Shown here piece after piece: positions 1 to 6,205 of a stretch of DNA of 8,660 nucleotides (positions are counted from its first letter, which is position 1; each line of letters opens with the position of its first letter). The translations under genes were made by a program, and so were the position numbers. The stretch is from Methyloglobulus sp. (lineage in GTDB: Bacteria; Pseudomonadota; Gammaproteobacteria; Methylococcales; Methylomonadaceae). The stretch lies in NCBI GenBank assembly GCA_013140405.1, contig JABFSV010000274.1, forward strand, positions 1 to 8,660, written 5' to 3'. The notes beneath the pieces are model-generated. The model saw nothing but the letters and a program-made list of their open reading frames with translations. It was not told the origin of the DNA and did not search any database.

Positions 1-774
1 ACAGCGGCGATTGCTTTCCTGTCGTTTATTGTTTGGGCGCATCACATGTTTACCGTGGGGATGCCGTTGGCAGGTGAGTTGTATTTCATGTATTCAACCA
101 TGATTATCGCTGTCCCCACTGCCGTAAAAGTGTTCAACTGGACAGCCACGATGTGGAAGGGTGCAATGACATTTGAAACGCCCATGCTGTTTTCAATCTC
201 ATTTGTGGTGCTGTTTACGATGGGTGGTTTTACTGGCTTGATGATGGCGATTGCACCCTCGGATTTGCAGTATCACGATACCTATTTCATCGTGGCTCAT
301 TTTCATTACGTATTAGTACCGTCAGCGATTTTTATGATAATGGCTGCTGGCTATTATTGGTTGCCCAAGTGGACAGGCAATATGTACAACGAAAAGATAG
401 GGAAATTGCATTTTTGGTTATCAGCCATTTCGGTAAATATCCTGTTTTTCCCGCAGCACTTTTTGGGATTGGCGGGTATGCCCAGAAGAATTCCTGATTA
501 CGCCGTGCAGTTTACCGATTGGAATATGATTTCAAGTATTGGCGGCTTTATTTTTGGTTTTAGCCAATTGTTGTTCCTCTATATTGTCGTTGACACCATA
601 CGAGGCGGAACAGGTGAAAAAGCGACTAATGAAGTCTGGGACGGTGCGTTGCAATACGGTGGTGGTGGGACAGTAGGTTTGGAATGGACGTTGCCGTCTC
701 CACCTCCTTACCACACATTTGCAGAACCACCCGTGATTGTGCCTATTGAATATCACCATGAGTCTGCTGAGTAA
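1..774 (+). CDS. ctaD: Cytochrome c oxidase subunit I, aa3 type (C-terminal 257 residues, 5' end outside the window)
   Basis: Catalytic subunit of the proton-pumping haem-copper oxidase in the cytoplasmic membrane; it reduces O2 to water with electrons from cytochrome c. The frame is open from base 1, so the gene starts upstream. The fragment opens with the WAHHM motif, whose two histidines (fragment residues 14-15) are CuB ligands. PTAVK at 39-43 carries the Thr and Lys of the K proton channel, which marks an A-type oxidase. HFHY at 100-103 supplies the haem a3 and haem a ligands, and the following PRRIPDY has the Arg pair that contacts the haem propionates. Five or so membrane helices follow the usual subunit I pattern, ending in a polar tail of about 50 residues. 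It is the first visible gene of an oxidase operon; the next gene starts 18 bases after its stop. The active-site Glu of the D channel would lie upstream and cannot be checked. Family assignment is near certain. Confidence 0.97.
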   Translation, partial: TAAIAFLSFIVWAHHMFTVGMPLAGELYFMYSTMIIAVPTAVKVFNWTATMWKGAMTFETPMLFSISFVVLFTMGGFTGLMMAIAPSDLQYHDTYFIVAHFHYVLVPSAIFMIMAAGYYWLPKWTGNMYNEKIGKLHFWLSAISVNILFFPQHFLGLAGMPRRIPDYAVQFTDWNMISSIGGFIFGFSQLLFLYIVVDTIRGGTGEKATNEVWDGALQYGGGGTVGLEWTLPSPPPYHTFAEPPVIVPIEYHHESAE

Positions 775-792
775 GGATTTACAAATAGGTTG

Positions 793-921
793 ATGAATCT
801 AAAAACAAAAAATCGCTTGACGGCAACAGTGCTTGGGCTATTGGCATTAAGTTTCTATATTTATGCCATGCCATCAGCCGTCATAGAGCAGCTCGTTAAA
901 GCGTTAAAGGCTTGTTTTTAA
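793..921 (+). CDS. Small single-span membrane protein between ctaD and ctaG (42 aa), possible oxidase small assembly factor
   Basis: A 42-codon ORF fills the gap between ctaD and ctaG exactly. It starts 18 bases after the ctaD stop, and its TAA overlaps the ctaG ATG by one base (TAATG), which suggests translational coupling. The product has a basic N-terminus (MNLKTKNR), one hydrophobic segment at about residues 9-31 (TATVLGLLALSFYIYAMPSA) and a short amphipathic tail ending in Cys-Phe, so N-inside topology is likely. Many proteobacterial oxidase operons carry a tiny one-helix protein at this position, annotated as a cytochrome oxidase small assembly protein. That is the likely identity by position and architecture, but the sequence is too short for me to assign it by motif. 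The Shine-Dalgarno is weak: AGG three bases before the ATG, or AAGGA about 15 bases before it. Confidence 0.7.
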   Translation: MNLKTKNRLTATVLGLLALSFYIYAMPSAVIEQLVKALKACF

Positions 922-1466
922 TGGATGAAAGCCTAAGGCAGAAAAATACCCGACTCGTCCAGATTTTGGTCTTGGTGGTCGTCGGTATGTTCGGTTTTGG
1001 TTTCGCCTTGGTGCCGCTATACGATGTGTTGTGCGATTTGACCGGCATTAATGGCAAAGCAGAGACAGTTGCCGCAGAAGAAATTGCATACCAGGTTGAT
1101 ATGACCAGGGAAATAAACGTTGAGTTGCTGACATCGTTGAATGAATCGACTCCGTTGGAATTTCGTACAGAAACCAAGCAACTAAAAATCCACCCTGGTG
1201 AGTACCATACGGTGAATTTTTATGCAAAAAATAAGACCGATAAGGTCATGGTTGCCCAGGCAATTCCTAGTTTTTCGCCGGGTGTCGTAGCAAAATATTT
1301 TAATAAAATTGAGTGTTTTTGTTTTAAGCAACAAACGTTTAAACCAGGAGAATCCAAAGTCATGCCCATGCGTTTTGTGATCAAACCTGATTTGCCAAAA
1401 GACTTAAAAACAATAACACTTTCATACACATTTTTTGATAATACCAAAGCCGCAGTGCAAAATTAG
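921..1466 (+). CDS. ctaG: Cytochrome c oxidase assembly protein CtaG/Cox11 (CuB insertion)
   Basis: Membrane-anchored periplasmic copper chaperone that delivers copper to the CuB site of subunit I. The 181-residue product has a short cytoplasmic N-terminus, one membrane helix at about 12-34 and a periplasmic beta-sandwich domain. The family signature LYDVLCDLTGINGK (33-46) holds the conserved membrane-proximal Cys38. The copper-binding motif ECFCF (131-135) has Cys132 and Cys134, followed by QQTFKPGE and the conserved PDLPKD...LSYTFFD C-terminal block. Length is normal for the family. The ATG at 921 is chosen over an in-frame TTG at 912 because it gives the usual N-terminus and overlaps the preceding stop by one base, with AAAGG about 11 bases upstream. 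Its place between ctaD and ctaE is the common proteobacterial order, and ctaE starts 11 bases after its stop. Confidence 0.96.
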   Translation: MDESLRQKNTRLVQILVLVVVGMFGFGFALVPLYDVLCDLTGINGKAETVAAEEIAYQVDMTREINVELLTSLNESTPLEFRTETKQLKIHPGEYHTVNFYAKNKTDKVMVAQAIPSFSPGVVAKYFNKIECFCFKQQTFKPGESKVMPMRFVIKPDLPKDLKTITLSYTFFDNTKAAVQN

Positions 1467-1477
1467 AAGAGGAAATT

Positions 1478-2368
1478 ATGTCTACATCGCATGGTTATTA
1501 CATTCCGCATAAGGCAACTTGGCCGGTACTCGTCACCGCTGGTTTGTTTTGTATGCTGGCTGGATTTGCCAGTTACCTGAACGGTTCGGCTAACGGCTCG
1601 AAATTCATGTTGTTAGGTTTTGCCATTTTTATCGTCATGGTGGCGGGATGGTTTACCTTGCAAGCAAATGAAAGCGAATCAGGTACTTACAATACCCAGG
1701 TTGGTATTTCTTTCCGTATGGGCATGATGTGGTTCATTTTCTCAGAAGTTATGTTTTTCGCTGTATTTTTCGGCGCACTCTGGTACACGCGTAACCTATC
1801 CGTGCCTTGGCTTGGCGGAGAAGGTGATGGTGCAGCAACGAAAGAACTGCTAACCAAAACCTATGAGGCTGTTTGGCCTACCAATGGCCCTAAACACCTG
1901 GGTGGCAAAATTATCGAGGGGAAAACCAATGGCGAATTTGAAGCGATGGGGGCTTTTGGCTTGCCTTTGATCAATACCTTGTTATTGTTATCCAGCGGCG
2001 TGACCTGCACCTGGGCGCATCATGGTTTGCTGGCAAAAAACCGCGACCAGCTTATTAAAGGCTTGATTGCTACGGTCACATTGGGATTTTTGTTCGTCCT
2101 TTGCCAAGCCACCGAATACCACGAAGCCTACACAGAAATGGGTTTGACTTTAGGAACTGGCATTTACGGTTCTACCTTTTTCATGCTGACCGGTTTCCAC
2201 GGATTCCATGTTTGCGTAGGTGCTATTATCCTCAGTGTGGTGTTATTTCGTACCTGGAAAGGCCATTTCAAACCAGAAAACCATTTCGCTTTTGAAGCTG
2301 CCGCTTGGTATTGGCACTTTGTTGACGTAGTGTGGTTGGGCTTGTTTATATTCGTTTACATCATATAA
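1478..2368 (+). CDS. ctaE: Cytochrome c oxidase subunit III
   Basis: Integral membrane subunit of the aa3 oxidase core; in the family it stabilises subunit I and the proton uptake path rather than carrying a redox centre. The 296-residue product has the seven-helix COX3 pattern. Landmarks are an HGYYIPHKATWPV N-terminus, FRMGMMWFIFSEVMFFAVFF, the QATEYHEAY segment with its conserved acidic residues, GFHGFHVCVGAIIL, and the C-terminal FEAAAWYWHFVDVVWLGLF. The second and third helical blocks are separated by a polar loop of roughly 50 residues, typical of beta/gammaproteobacterial forms, which run longer than mitochondrial COX3. The start is supported by AAGAGGA four to five bases upstream. It is the last gene of the operon: a strong hairpin terminator begins 17 bases after the stop. 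Confidence 0.97.
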   Translation: MSTSHGYYIPHKATWPVLVTAGLFCMLAGFASYLNGSANGSKFMLLGFAIFIVMVAGWFTLQANESESGTYNTQVGISFRMGMMWFIFSEVMFFAVFFGALWYTRNLSVPWLGGEGDGAATKELLTKTYEAVWPTNGPKHLGGKIIEGKTNGEFEAMGAFGLPLINTLLLLSSGVTCTWAHHGLLAKNRDQLIKGLIATVTLGFLFVLCQATEYHEAYTEMGLTLGTGIYGSTFFMLTGFHGFHVCVGAIILSVVLFRTWKGHFKPENHFAFEAAAWYWHFVDVVWLGLFIFVYII

Positions 2369-2384
2369 CACCTCACACAATAAC

Positions 2385-2420
2385 AAAAAAAGCGCTGTCG
2401 AAATCGTCAGCGCTTTTTTT
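2385..2420. terminator. Bidirectional intrinsic terminator between ctaE and the DUF2909 gene
   Basis: A perfect 13-bp inverted repeat (A7 GCGCTG, a 10-base loop, CAGCGC T7). Because the stem is flanked by A7 on one side and T7 on the other, it gives a GC-rich hairpin followed by a U-run on either strand. It follows ctaE by 17 bases on the plus strand and the DUF2909 stop by 31 bases on the minus strand, so it can end both convergent transcripts. Confidence 0.92.
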
Positions 2421-2451
2421 ATGTCTGGGAATTTATGTTGATTGCTGACAG

Positions 2452-2706
2452 TTACTTTGAGTTTTCAGGAGTTGTTTGCGTTTGAGGATGTATCCTGCTA
2501 CCAATGCCGTGCGGCTTGATAATGCCTGTCGCCACCAAGATAATAACAAAAATAAATAGCACAATGGATATGCCTATGCGGAATGTCAATGCCTTGGCCG
2601 TCCTTTGGGAGGAGGCATCTTCCTTATGCTTGACGAGATGGTAGAGTGCCGAACCCAGGCTAAAAATAATCAATAGAAAGACGGTGATTAGGATAATTTT
2701 TATCAT
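2452..2706 (-). CDS. DUF2909 family twin-transmembrane protein
   Basis: An 84-residue protein with two hydrophobic helices (about residues 3-22 and 43-63) joined by a charged linker (HLVKHKEDASSQRTAKALT) and ending in a polar tail. The layout, the LGSALYHLVK stretch after helix 1 and the RTAKALTFRIGIS block entering helix 2 match DUF2909. That is a small inner-membrane family commonly encoded beside ctaG/ctaE and SURF1 in gammaproteobacteria; its function is not established, though oxidase assembly or stability is a fair guess from context. Here it lies on the opposite strand to the oxidase genes and converges on their terminator, so it cannot be part of that operon. There is no clear Shine-Dalgarno before the ATG. 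No SURF1-like gene follows. Confidence 0.85.
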   Translation of the reverse strand: MIKIILITVFLLIIFSLGSALYHLVKHKEDASSQRTAKALTFRIGISIVLFIFVIILVATGIIKPHGIGSRIHPQTQTTPENSK

Positions 2707-3268
2707 TAAGAGAAGTACAAAACAGTCAACGTTGATCGCTATTCTCGGTTATTCAAGCCTTATTTCCAATAGCTAACAATAAAAAGTCGTAGTTTGATTG
2801 TCTCCGCTATGGAATATGGGAGAGATACAAAATTCCTTGGCTATTGACTGCTTCCTTTGAAAAAGCGTGTAAATACCTGGTAATCAAGCAAAGAAAACAT
2901 AATCCTGCTGAGAGATATTCGGTAGATTCGTACATTCCATTAATCCGAAATGAGCCATTTGAAGGCAGTGCTAGCCATTCAACTTGAAAAATAAGGCTCA
3001 AGATGAGCTGCGGGTAAGCGCGGTTCATCAGTGCTGCCTTTTAAGCCTGCTTTCTGCCGTTGCAAAGGCAAGCTGTAATGTTGAACTAAACCGTGGTTGT
3101 AAACACCATAAAATTATCGAGCATGCCCGACCGTATCGGATTTATGCCTTTCGAAGGCATACTTGCCGTTGTTTGGTTTCAAGGCAATACCAGCAATATG
3201 CGAGGTGAGCGTTTGCAGCGATTAAATGCTCACTATCAAAATTAAGCCCGCCAATAACAATTTTCAGC
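2707..3268. other. Gene-poor intergenic stretch with several inverted repeats
   Basis: About 560 bases between the divergent DUF2909 promoter side and the 3' end of the mtfA gene. I see no convincing full gene. Visible structure: an imperfect 12-bp inverted repeat (2732-2743 with 2768-2779, 10 of 12 matching) in the upstream region of the DUF2909 gene; a perfect 8-bp stem with a 3-base loop (TATGCCTT/AAGGCATA, 3143-3161); and a 6-bp stem GTGAGC/GCTCAC (3205-3210 with 3228-3233) about 36 bases past the mtfA stop and lacking a T-run. TGCCGTTG occurs at 3056 and 3164, each followed by AAGGCAA. The short plus-strand ORF ending at 3245 is listed separately. Confidence 0.5.
3123..3245 (+). CDS. Doubtful 40-residue ORF, possible gene remnant
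   Basis: An ATG-started ORF of 40 residues (opening MPDRIGFMPFEG, ending NAHYQN). The frame is open back to 3090, with a possible GTG at 3093. The residue mix looks protein-like, but there is no Shine-Dalgarno, no recognised motif and no supporting neighbour. It overlaps the 3143-3161 stem-loop, which argues that the hairpin rather than a peptide may be the functional element. It could be the tail of a decayed gene or chance. I do not recognise it. Confidence 0.15.
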   Translation: MPDRIGFMPFEGILAVVWFQGNTSNMRGERLQRLNAHYQN

Positions 3269-4105
3269 CTAATCTGAATCCAGATAACTCCGCAACAGCG
3301 GATCTTGTTGGTAGTAAAGCTCTAGTTGACGATAGACATCAGCAAAGTGGCTTTGCAGAATTTCGGGCGCGCAGAAAAAATATTCGCTGATAACCGCAAA
3401 AAACTCCGCTGGACTGGTTGCTGCATAAGGGTTAATACAAACCCGATGGTGATGTTCGACACGTCGTACAAGGTTTTCATAGGCTGAGCTAAGCGTATGT
3501 GACCACTCTGTACTTGCCATTCGATAATGCAAAGGTGGAAATCCGTCGGCGGATCCATTTAACATGTCGAGCTTGTGGGCAATTTCATGAATCACGACAT
3601 TGCGGCTGGGCTGTTTCTCCTGGCTATCCCGCTCAACATCCTCCCACGACAATATAAGCGGCCCACGCGACCAGGATTCGCCAATTAGCGCCCGCTCCTG
3701 ATGATGGACAACACCTGCCATATCGATTTCGTCCCTACTTGTCCGAAATGCACTCGGATAAACGATAATGTCAATCCAGCCTGACAAACAGCCAATACCT
3801 AGTCTAAGCACCGGAAGACTGGCTTGCGTGGCGATCATCAAACACATGGCGTCAGTGAGCTGAAGTCCTTGCACACCGACAAACCGTTTTTCGTGTAGGA
3901 ATAACGTCGTCAGTTCGCGCAAGTGTGCTTTTTCAACCGCCGTCATTCCTTGTAAAACAACCAGTTTTTCCGTAACTTCCGCCCACAGGCCATGTGCAAT
4001 GGCATGTCGATGCAGGATGTAACGAATCCGTGCGCGTTTGAAAATATTCATAGTAAAAATCAAATCCCAACTCAAAGGTGTGTTCTTGATTGCCCGATTA
4101 AGCAT
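3269..4105 (-). CDS. mtfA: Zinc-dependent peptidase, M90/MtfA family
   Basis: Cytoplasmic metallopeptidase related to Escherichia coli MtfA, which has aminopeptidase activity and sequesters the repressor Mlc. The zinc signature HEIAHKLDMLNGSADG (residues 173-188) holds His173, Glu174 and His177. The later block SPAEFFAVISEYFF (231-244) supplies the probable third ligand, Glu234. Other family blocks are FLHEKRFVG (69-77) and the VYPSAF strand (115-120). No signal peptide. Start choice: the ATG at 4105 has AGGA nine bases upstream, while the internal ATG at 4051 (260 residues, MNIFKRARIRY...) gives an N-terminus more like known MtfA proteins but has a poorly spaced GGGA. The gene stands alone, flanked by long non-coding stretches. 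With no PTS or mlc gene in view, a link to glucose uptake control cannot be inferred; a general peptidase role is as likely. Confidence 0.88.
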   Translation of the reverse strand: MLNRAIKNTPLSWDLIFTMNIFKRARIRYILHRHAIAHGLWAEVTEKLVVLQGMTAVEKAHLRELTTLFLHEKRFVGVQGLQLTDAMCLMIATQASLPVLRLGIGCLSGWIDIIVYPSAFRTSRDEIDMAGVVHHQERALIGESWSRGPLILSWEDVERDSQEKQPSRNVVIHEIAHKLDMLNGSADGFPPLHYRMASTEWSHTLSSAYENLVRRVEHHHRVCINPYAATSPAEFFAVISEYFFCAPEILQSHFADVYRQLELYYQQDPLLRSYLDSD

Positions 4106-4299
4106 ATATTTCAGTCCTGATTTTAACCGGTAGCCTACGGTATCAAGCTTTAGTTTTCAGGAGCTATGCCTGATTAGAGGCTTGTTACATCAGAAACACC
4201 GTTCAAAACACAATAGGTATACGGTCTAAAAAATAAAAATACCGAAACTCTTTTCGCTAAAGTTAAGCCAATACTGGGCTCGTAATAGGAAGTCCAGCT

Positions 4300-4427
4300 A
4301 TGGCATATCAACCTCAGGTATTGCTTGAATCGTTGCAATTCAACCTTGATCTTACTACCGAAACAAAGATAGATTTTATAGCAGAAAATTGGATTTGATT
4401 GCGGCAGAAATTGTCGAAGTGGCGTAG
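4300..4427 (+). pseudogene. Small ORF apparently broken by a one-base deletion in an A-run (about 42 aa if restored)
   Basis: An ATG with a good AGGA nine bases upstream opens a 32-codon frame (MAYQPQVLLESLQFNLDL...) that stops at 4396-4398. At the run of four A (4385-4388), adding one A would let the frame run on as ...AEKLDLIAAEIVEVA and stop at 4425-4427. That restores a coherent acidic, helix-like product of about 42 residues. Such a change is typical of a homopolymer indel, by mutation or by sequencing error. I do not recognise the product. It lies 35 bases before the 70-residue gene at 4462, so the two may once have been co-transcribed. Programmed -1 frameshifting at GAAAA is possible but less likely. 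Confidence 0.4.
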
Positions 4428-4461
4428 TTGGTATTTATTAATTTAGTAAGAGGAAAAATCA

Positions 4462-4674
4462 ATGATCACAGAAATAGACTTGCTGAGGGAAGACATTCCG
4501 AGGCTGGAGAAGAAGTTTGGAAGAGACAATCCATTTGTCGAGTTGTTGAGAGCGCAGTTAGATTTCTTACAAAATCAAACGGTGCAGCAACCACTGAGGG
4601 AGCAACGACACATGGGGGTGGTGAATTTTATAAAATCTAGAATCCAGAAGAGAAAAAATGCCTCAAGCAAGTAA
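4462..4674 (+). CDS. Hypothetical small charged protein (70 aa)
   Basis: A 70-residue ORF with a strong Shine-Dalgarno (AAGAGGA, seven bases before the ATG). The product is soluble and highly charged, with no signal peptide or membrane segment. The N-terminal half (residues 4-37) reads as amphipathic helix with many Leu, Glu and Arg (LLREDIPRLEKKFG, VELLRAQLDFLQNQ). The C-terminal half is basic and ends in IKSRIQKRKNASSK, which could bind nucleic acid or acidic membrane surfaces. I recognise no family. The overlapping frame from 4428 lacks such a ribosome site and is taken as a shadow. A stem-loop follows the stop. Confidence 0.6.
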   Translation: MITEIDLLREDIPRLEKKFGRDNPFVELLRAQLDFLQNQTVQQPLREQRHMGVVNFIKSRIQKRKNASSK

Positions 4675-4677
4675 CTA

Positions 4678-4728
4678 TAACTTATTGGAAAAATAAGTAT
4701 TTAATCTGGTTGAAAACCAATTAAGTTA
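4678..4728. repeat. Stem-loop after the 70-residue gene
   Basis: TAACTTATTGG at 4678-4688 pairs with CCAATTAAGTTA at 4717-4728, with one bulged base. Inside lie two alternative small hairpins: ACTTATT/AATAAGT (4680-4698) and TGGTT/AACCA (about 4707-4719). It begins a few bases after the stop and may be an AT-rich 3' end structure, but no T-run follows, so an intrinsic terminator is not clear. Confidence 0.4.
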
Positions 4729-5167
4729 CCCGCGACTGTTTATTGTCATAATTTGCACTGATCAATTTTGGGCTGACATCGACGACTTATTGGGTTGTTT
4801 GACAGCCCTGATTGTTATGTAAATGCTATTGAGGTTAAGGTCGGTGTTTGTGATGGAGTCTTCTTAATAGCAACTCGTGGGTTCAGTATTGGTGCTAATG
4901 TTGTTACACGTTACTCCAGTTGTACTGGGGTGAATATTGTATCTGACCGCCCGATATTGTTAAGTCAGTATCGTCGTTAGAATTATGGTTGAATAGGGAT
5001 GTTGCATTGTAGGTGTAGAACACGTAACGTTGTTATTAACGTGGTTGGTTCGATTTCCTGGGCTGGCGCTTGTCCAACTGCACTTCAAAGCCATTTGATT
5101 CGCACAAGTTTTATGGCTGCAAGTAATTACAACGGTATAGTCATTAAATTGAGAAATTAGTTTTTTC
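4729..5167. other. Stretch without a convincing gene
   Basis: About 440 bases between the stem-loop and the promoter of the 5254 gene. Two plus-strand frames stay open for 50-60 codons: a TTG-started one at 4795-4980 and an ATG-started one at 4999-5160 (53 codons). Neither has a Shine-Dalgarno, a recognisable motif or codon use I can call coding. They may be remnants of a decayed gene. A perfect TTGACA at 4799 has no good -10 at the right distance. I see no RNA gene; a T-arm-like stretch near 5047 does not form the required stem. Confidence 0.4.
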
Positions 5168-5196
5168 TTGACTTTGATGGCTTGGCTTGTTATGAA
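5168..5196 (+). promoter_or_regulatory. Sigma70-like promoter of the coiled-coil repeat protein gene
   Basis: TTGACT (5168-5173), a 17-base spacer and TATGAA (5191-5196), close to the TTGACA-N17-TATAAT consensus. Transcription would start near 5203, giving a leader of about 50 bases before the GTG at 5254. Confidence 0.6.
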
Positions 5197-5240
5197 TGCC
5201 GCAGCTTTTAAGAAAAATAATAACTACAATTAATTGCATG

Positions 5241-5248
5241 GGGAGGGG
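5241..5248 (+). promoter_or_regulatory. Very strong ribosome binding site that decides a GTG start
   Basis: GGGAGGGG lies with its GGAGG core seven bases before the GTG at 5254. An ATG at 5238 is out of frame and lies before the site, so GTG is the supported start. Confidence 0.8.
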
Positions 5249-5253
5249 TTGCT

Positions 5254-6066
5254 GTGGATTCAAAAAATGATGCCGGTACGGGTGATCTGTCAGTTAAGCT
5301 AAACAGGCTTGAAGACCAAGTCGTTAAGCTAAATACACAAATTAAGACCAATAAACAAATAATTAGCGAATTGAAACTTGCCATTTCACAACGTGATATG
5401 CAGATCAATGAGCTTGAGTTAAAGCTAGGGTACGCCCAACAGTCCCTGTTGGAAAAAGCTATCAACAAAATCCAGGAATGCCGTGTTCAAATTAAAGCCG
5501 GTATGGACGAGAAAGTCATCAACCCAACAGTCAGTCAAATTCAGCAGCATATTAAAACCGCACAAGAGTTCGTGGACGAAGCCAAAGCAATTCTATTTGA
5601 AAAGAAGAAGCTGGTTGACAACACTATCCTAATAGCTAGGGATAAAGCGATTCACTGTCCTGAACAAGTAAAAGGATATGTTGAAAAATCAATCATTTCG
5701 CCAGCTCTGGAAATGCTGAATCAACGCTTGGAATCGTTAAGGATACAGGCCAAAACAACGCGTAATTTAATCGAGGACAAGGCCATTTACCCAAGCAAGG
5801 TTTTGCTTGACGAGATTATTGCTACGGCGCAAAACCTGCCAGATAAAGTTTTGGTCTTTCTACAGGCACAAGTCGTCAGTCCGTTGGCTCAAACAAATAA
5901 AAAAGCCTCTTCTCTAGCTGTAAATATTTACCCAGATACATTGGATTACTTGCGTAAAATAGCTGGACTATTTAGTGATCTTGCCAACCAAGCCTTATCA
6001 GAAATCACGGATCAGGTAAAAAAATCGCCGTTTTGGGATGGTAAAAATAAGATTAAGGCTTATTGA
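5254..6066 (+). CDS. Unrecognised coiled-coil protein with about 30-residue helical repeats (270 aa)
   Basis: A monocistronic gene with its own promoter and a near-ideal Shine-Dalgarno before a GTG start, so probably well expressed. Residues 12-66 form a clear heptad coiled coil (LNRLEDQVVKLNTQI, then LKLAISQRD, INELELKLG). From about residue 86 the sequence falls into units of about 30 residues. Most start with an acidic/Lys pair, a hydrophobic pair and a proline: EKVINP at 86, EKSIISP at 144, EDKAIYP at 174, QAQVVSP at 204. A divergent unit lies at 116-143 and a possible sixth at 234. Each unit then reads as amphipathic helix. There are no membrane segments, signal peptide or catalytic motifs; two Cys (76 and 135). 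Architecture resembles structural or membrane-surface helical-repeat proteins such as apolipoprotein- or phasin-like ones, but this is only an analogy. It is convergent with regA, with 139 bases between them. I do not recognise the family. Confidence 0.88.
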   Translation: MDSKNDAGTGDLSVKLNRLEDQVVKLNTQIKTNKQIISELKLAISQRDMQINELELKLGYAQQSLLEKAINKIQECRVQIKAGMDEKVINPTVSQIQQHIKTAQEFVDEAKAILFEKKKLVDNTILIARDKAIHCPEQVKGYVEKSIISPALEMLNQRLESLRIQAKTTRNLIEDKAIYPSKVLLDEIIATAQNLPDKVLVFLQAQVVSPLAQTNKKASSLAVNIYPDTLDYLRKIAGLFSDLANQALSEITDQVKKSPFWDGKNKIKAY

Positions 6067-6110
6067 GCTACAAAAATCGGTTTTTCCAGGTTGTTAATAA
6101 GTTAGATTAG

Positions 6111-6150
6111 TCCGGTGCTGGTTTTTGATTAAGTGATTGACAGTGCCGGA
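6111..6150. repeat. Inverted repeat between convergent genes
   Basis: TCCGGTGCTG (6111-6120) pairs with CAGTGCCGGA (6141-6150) as a 10-bp stem with two G-T wobbles and a 20-base loop. It lies between the 3' ends of the coiled-coil gene and regA. No T-run follows on either strand, so it is at best a transcript 3' end stabiliser or an inefficient terminator. A weaker AAAAA-TCGG-TTTTT hairpin lies at 6072-6085. Confidence 0.4.
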
Positions 6151-6205
6151 ATTCTCAAATATGGCTTATACATAGCCATTTTGTTCCTGAGATCCATCTG
6201 CTCGT

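Noticed and set aside
2807..3028. Minus-strand open frame of 73 codons
   Set aside because: No ribosome site, no recognisable domain, and it overlaps an equally weak plus-strand frame.
4401..4418. GCGGC...GTCGA as a second RegA-like site
   Set aside because: Half sites are imperfect with a 7-base gap, and it lies inside the broken small ORF rather than at a promoter.
4795..4980. Open frame of 61 codons with a faint hexapeptide-transferase look (SIGANVV)
   Set aside because: TTG start, no ribosome site, one short motif-like match and no repeated hexapeptide pattern; not enough to call a gene.
5040..5085. T-arm-like GGTTCGATTTCC, possible tRNA
   Set aside because: The flanking bases do not form a T stem, and no acceptor or anticodon arm is found.
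4999..5160. ATG-started open frame of 53 codons
   Set aside because: No Shine-Dalgarno, no recognised motif and no supporting neighbour; kept only as part of the description of the non-coding stretch.
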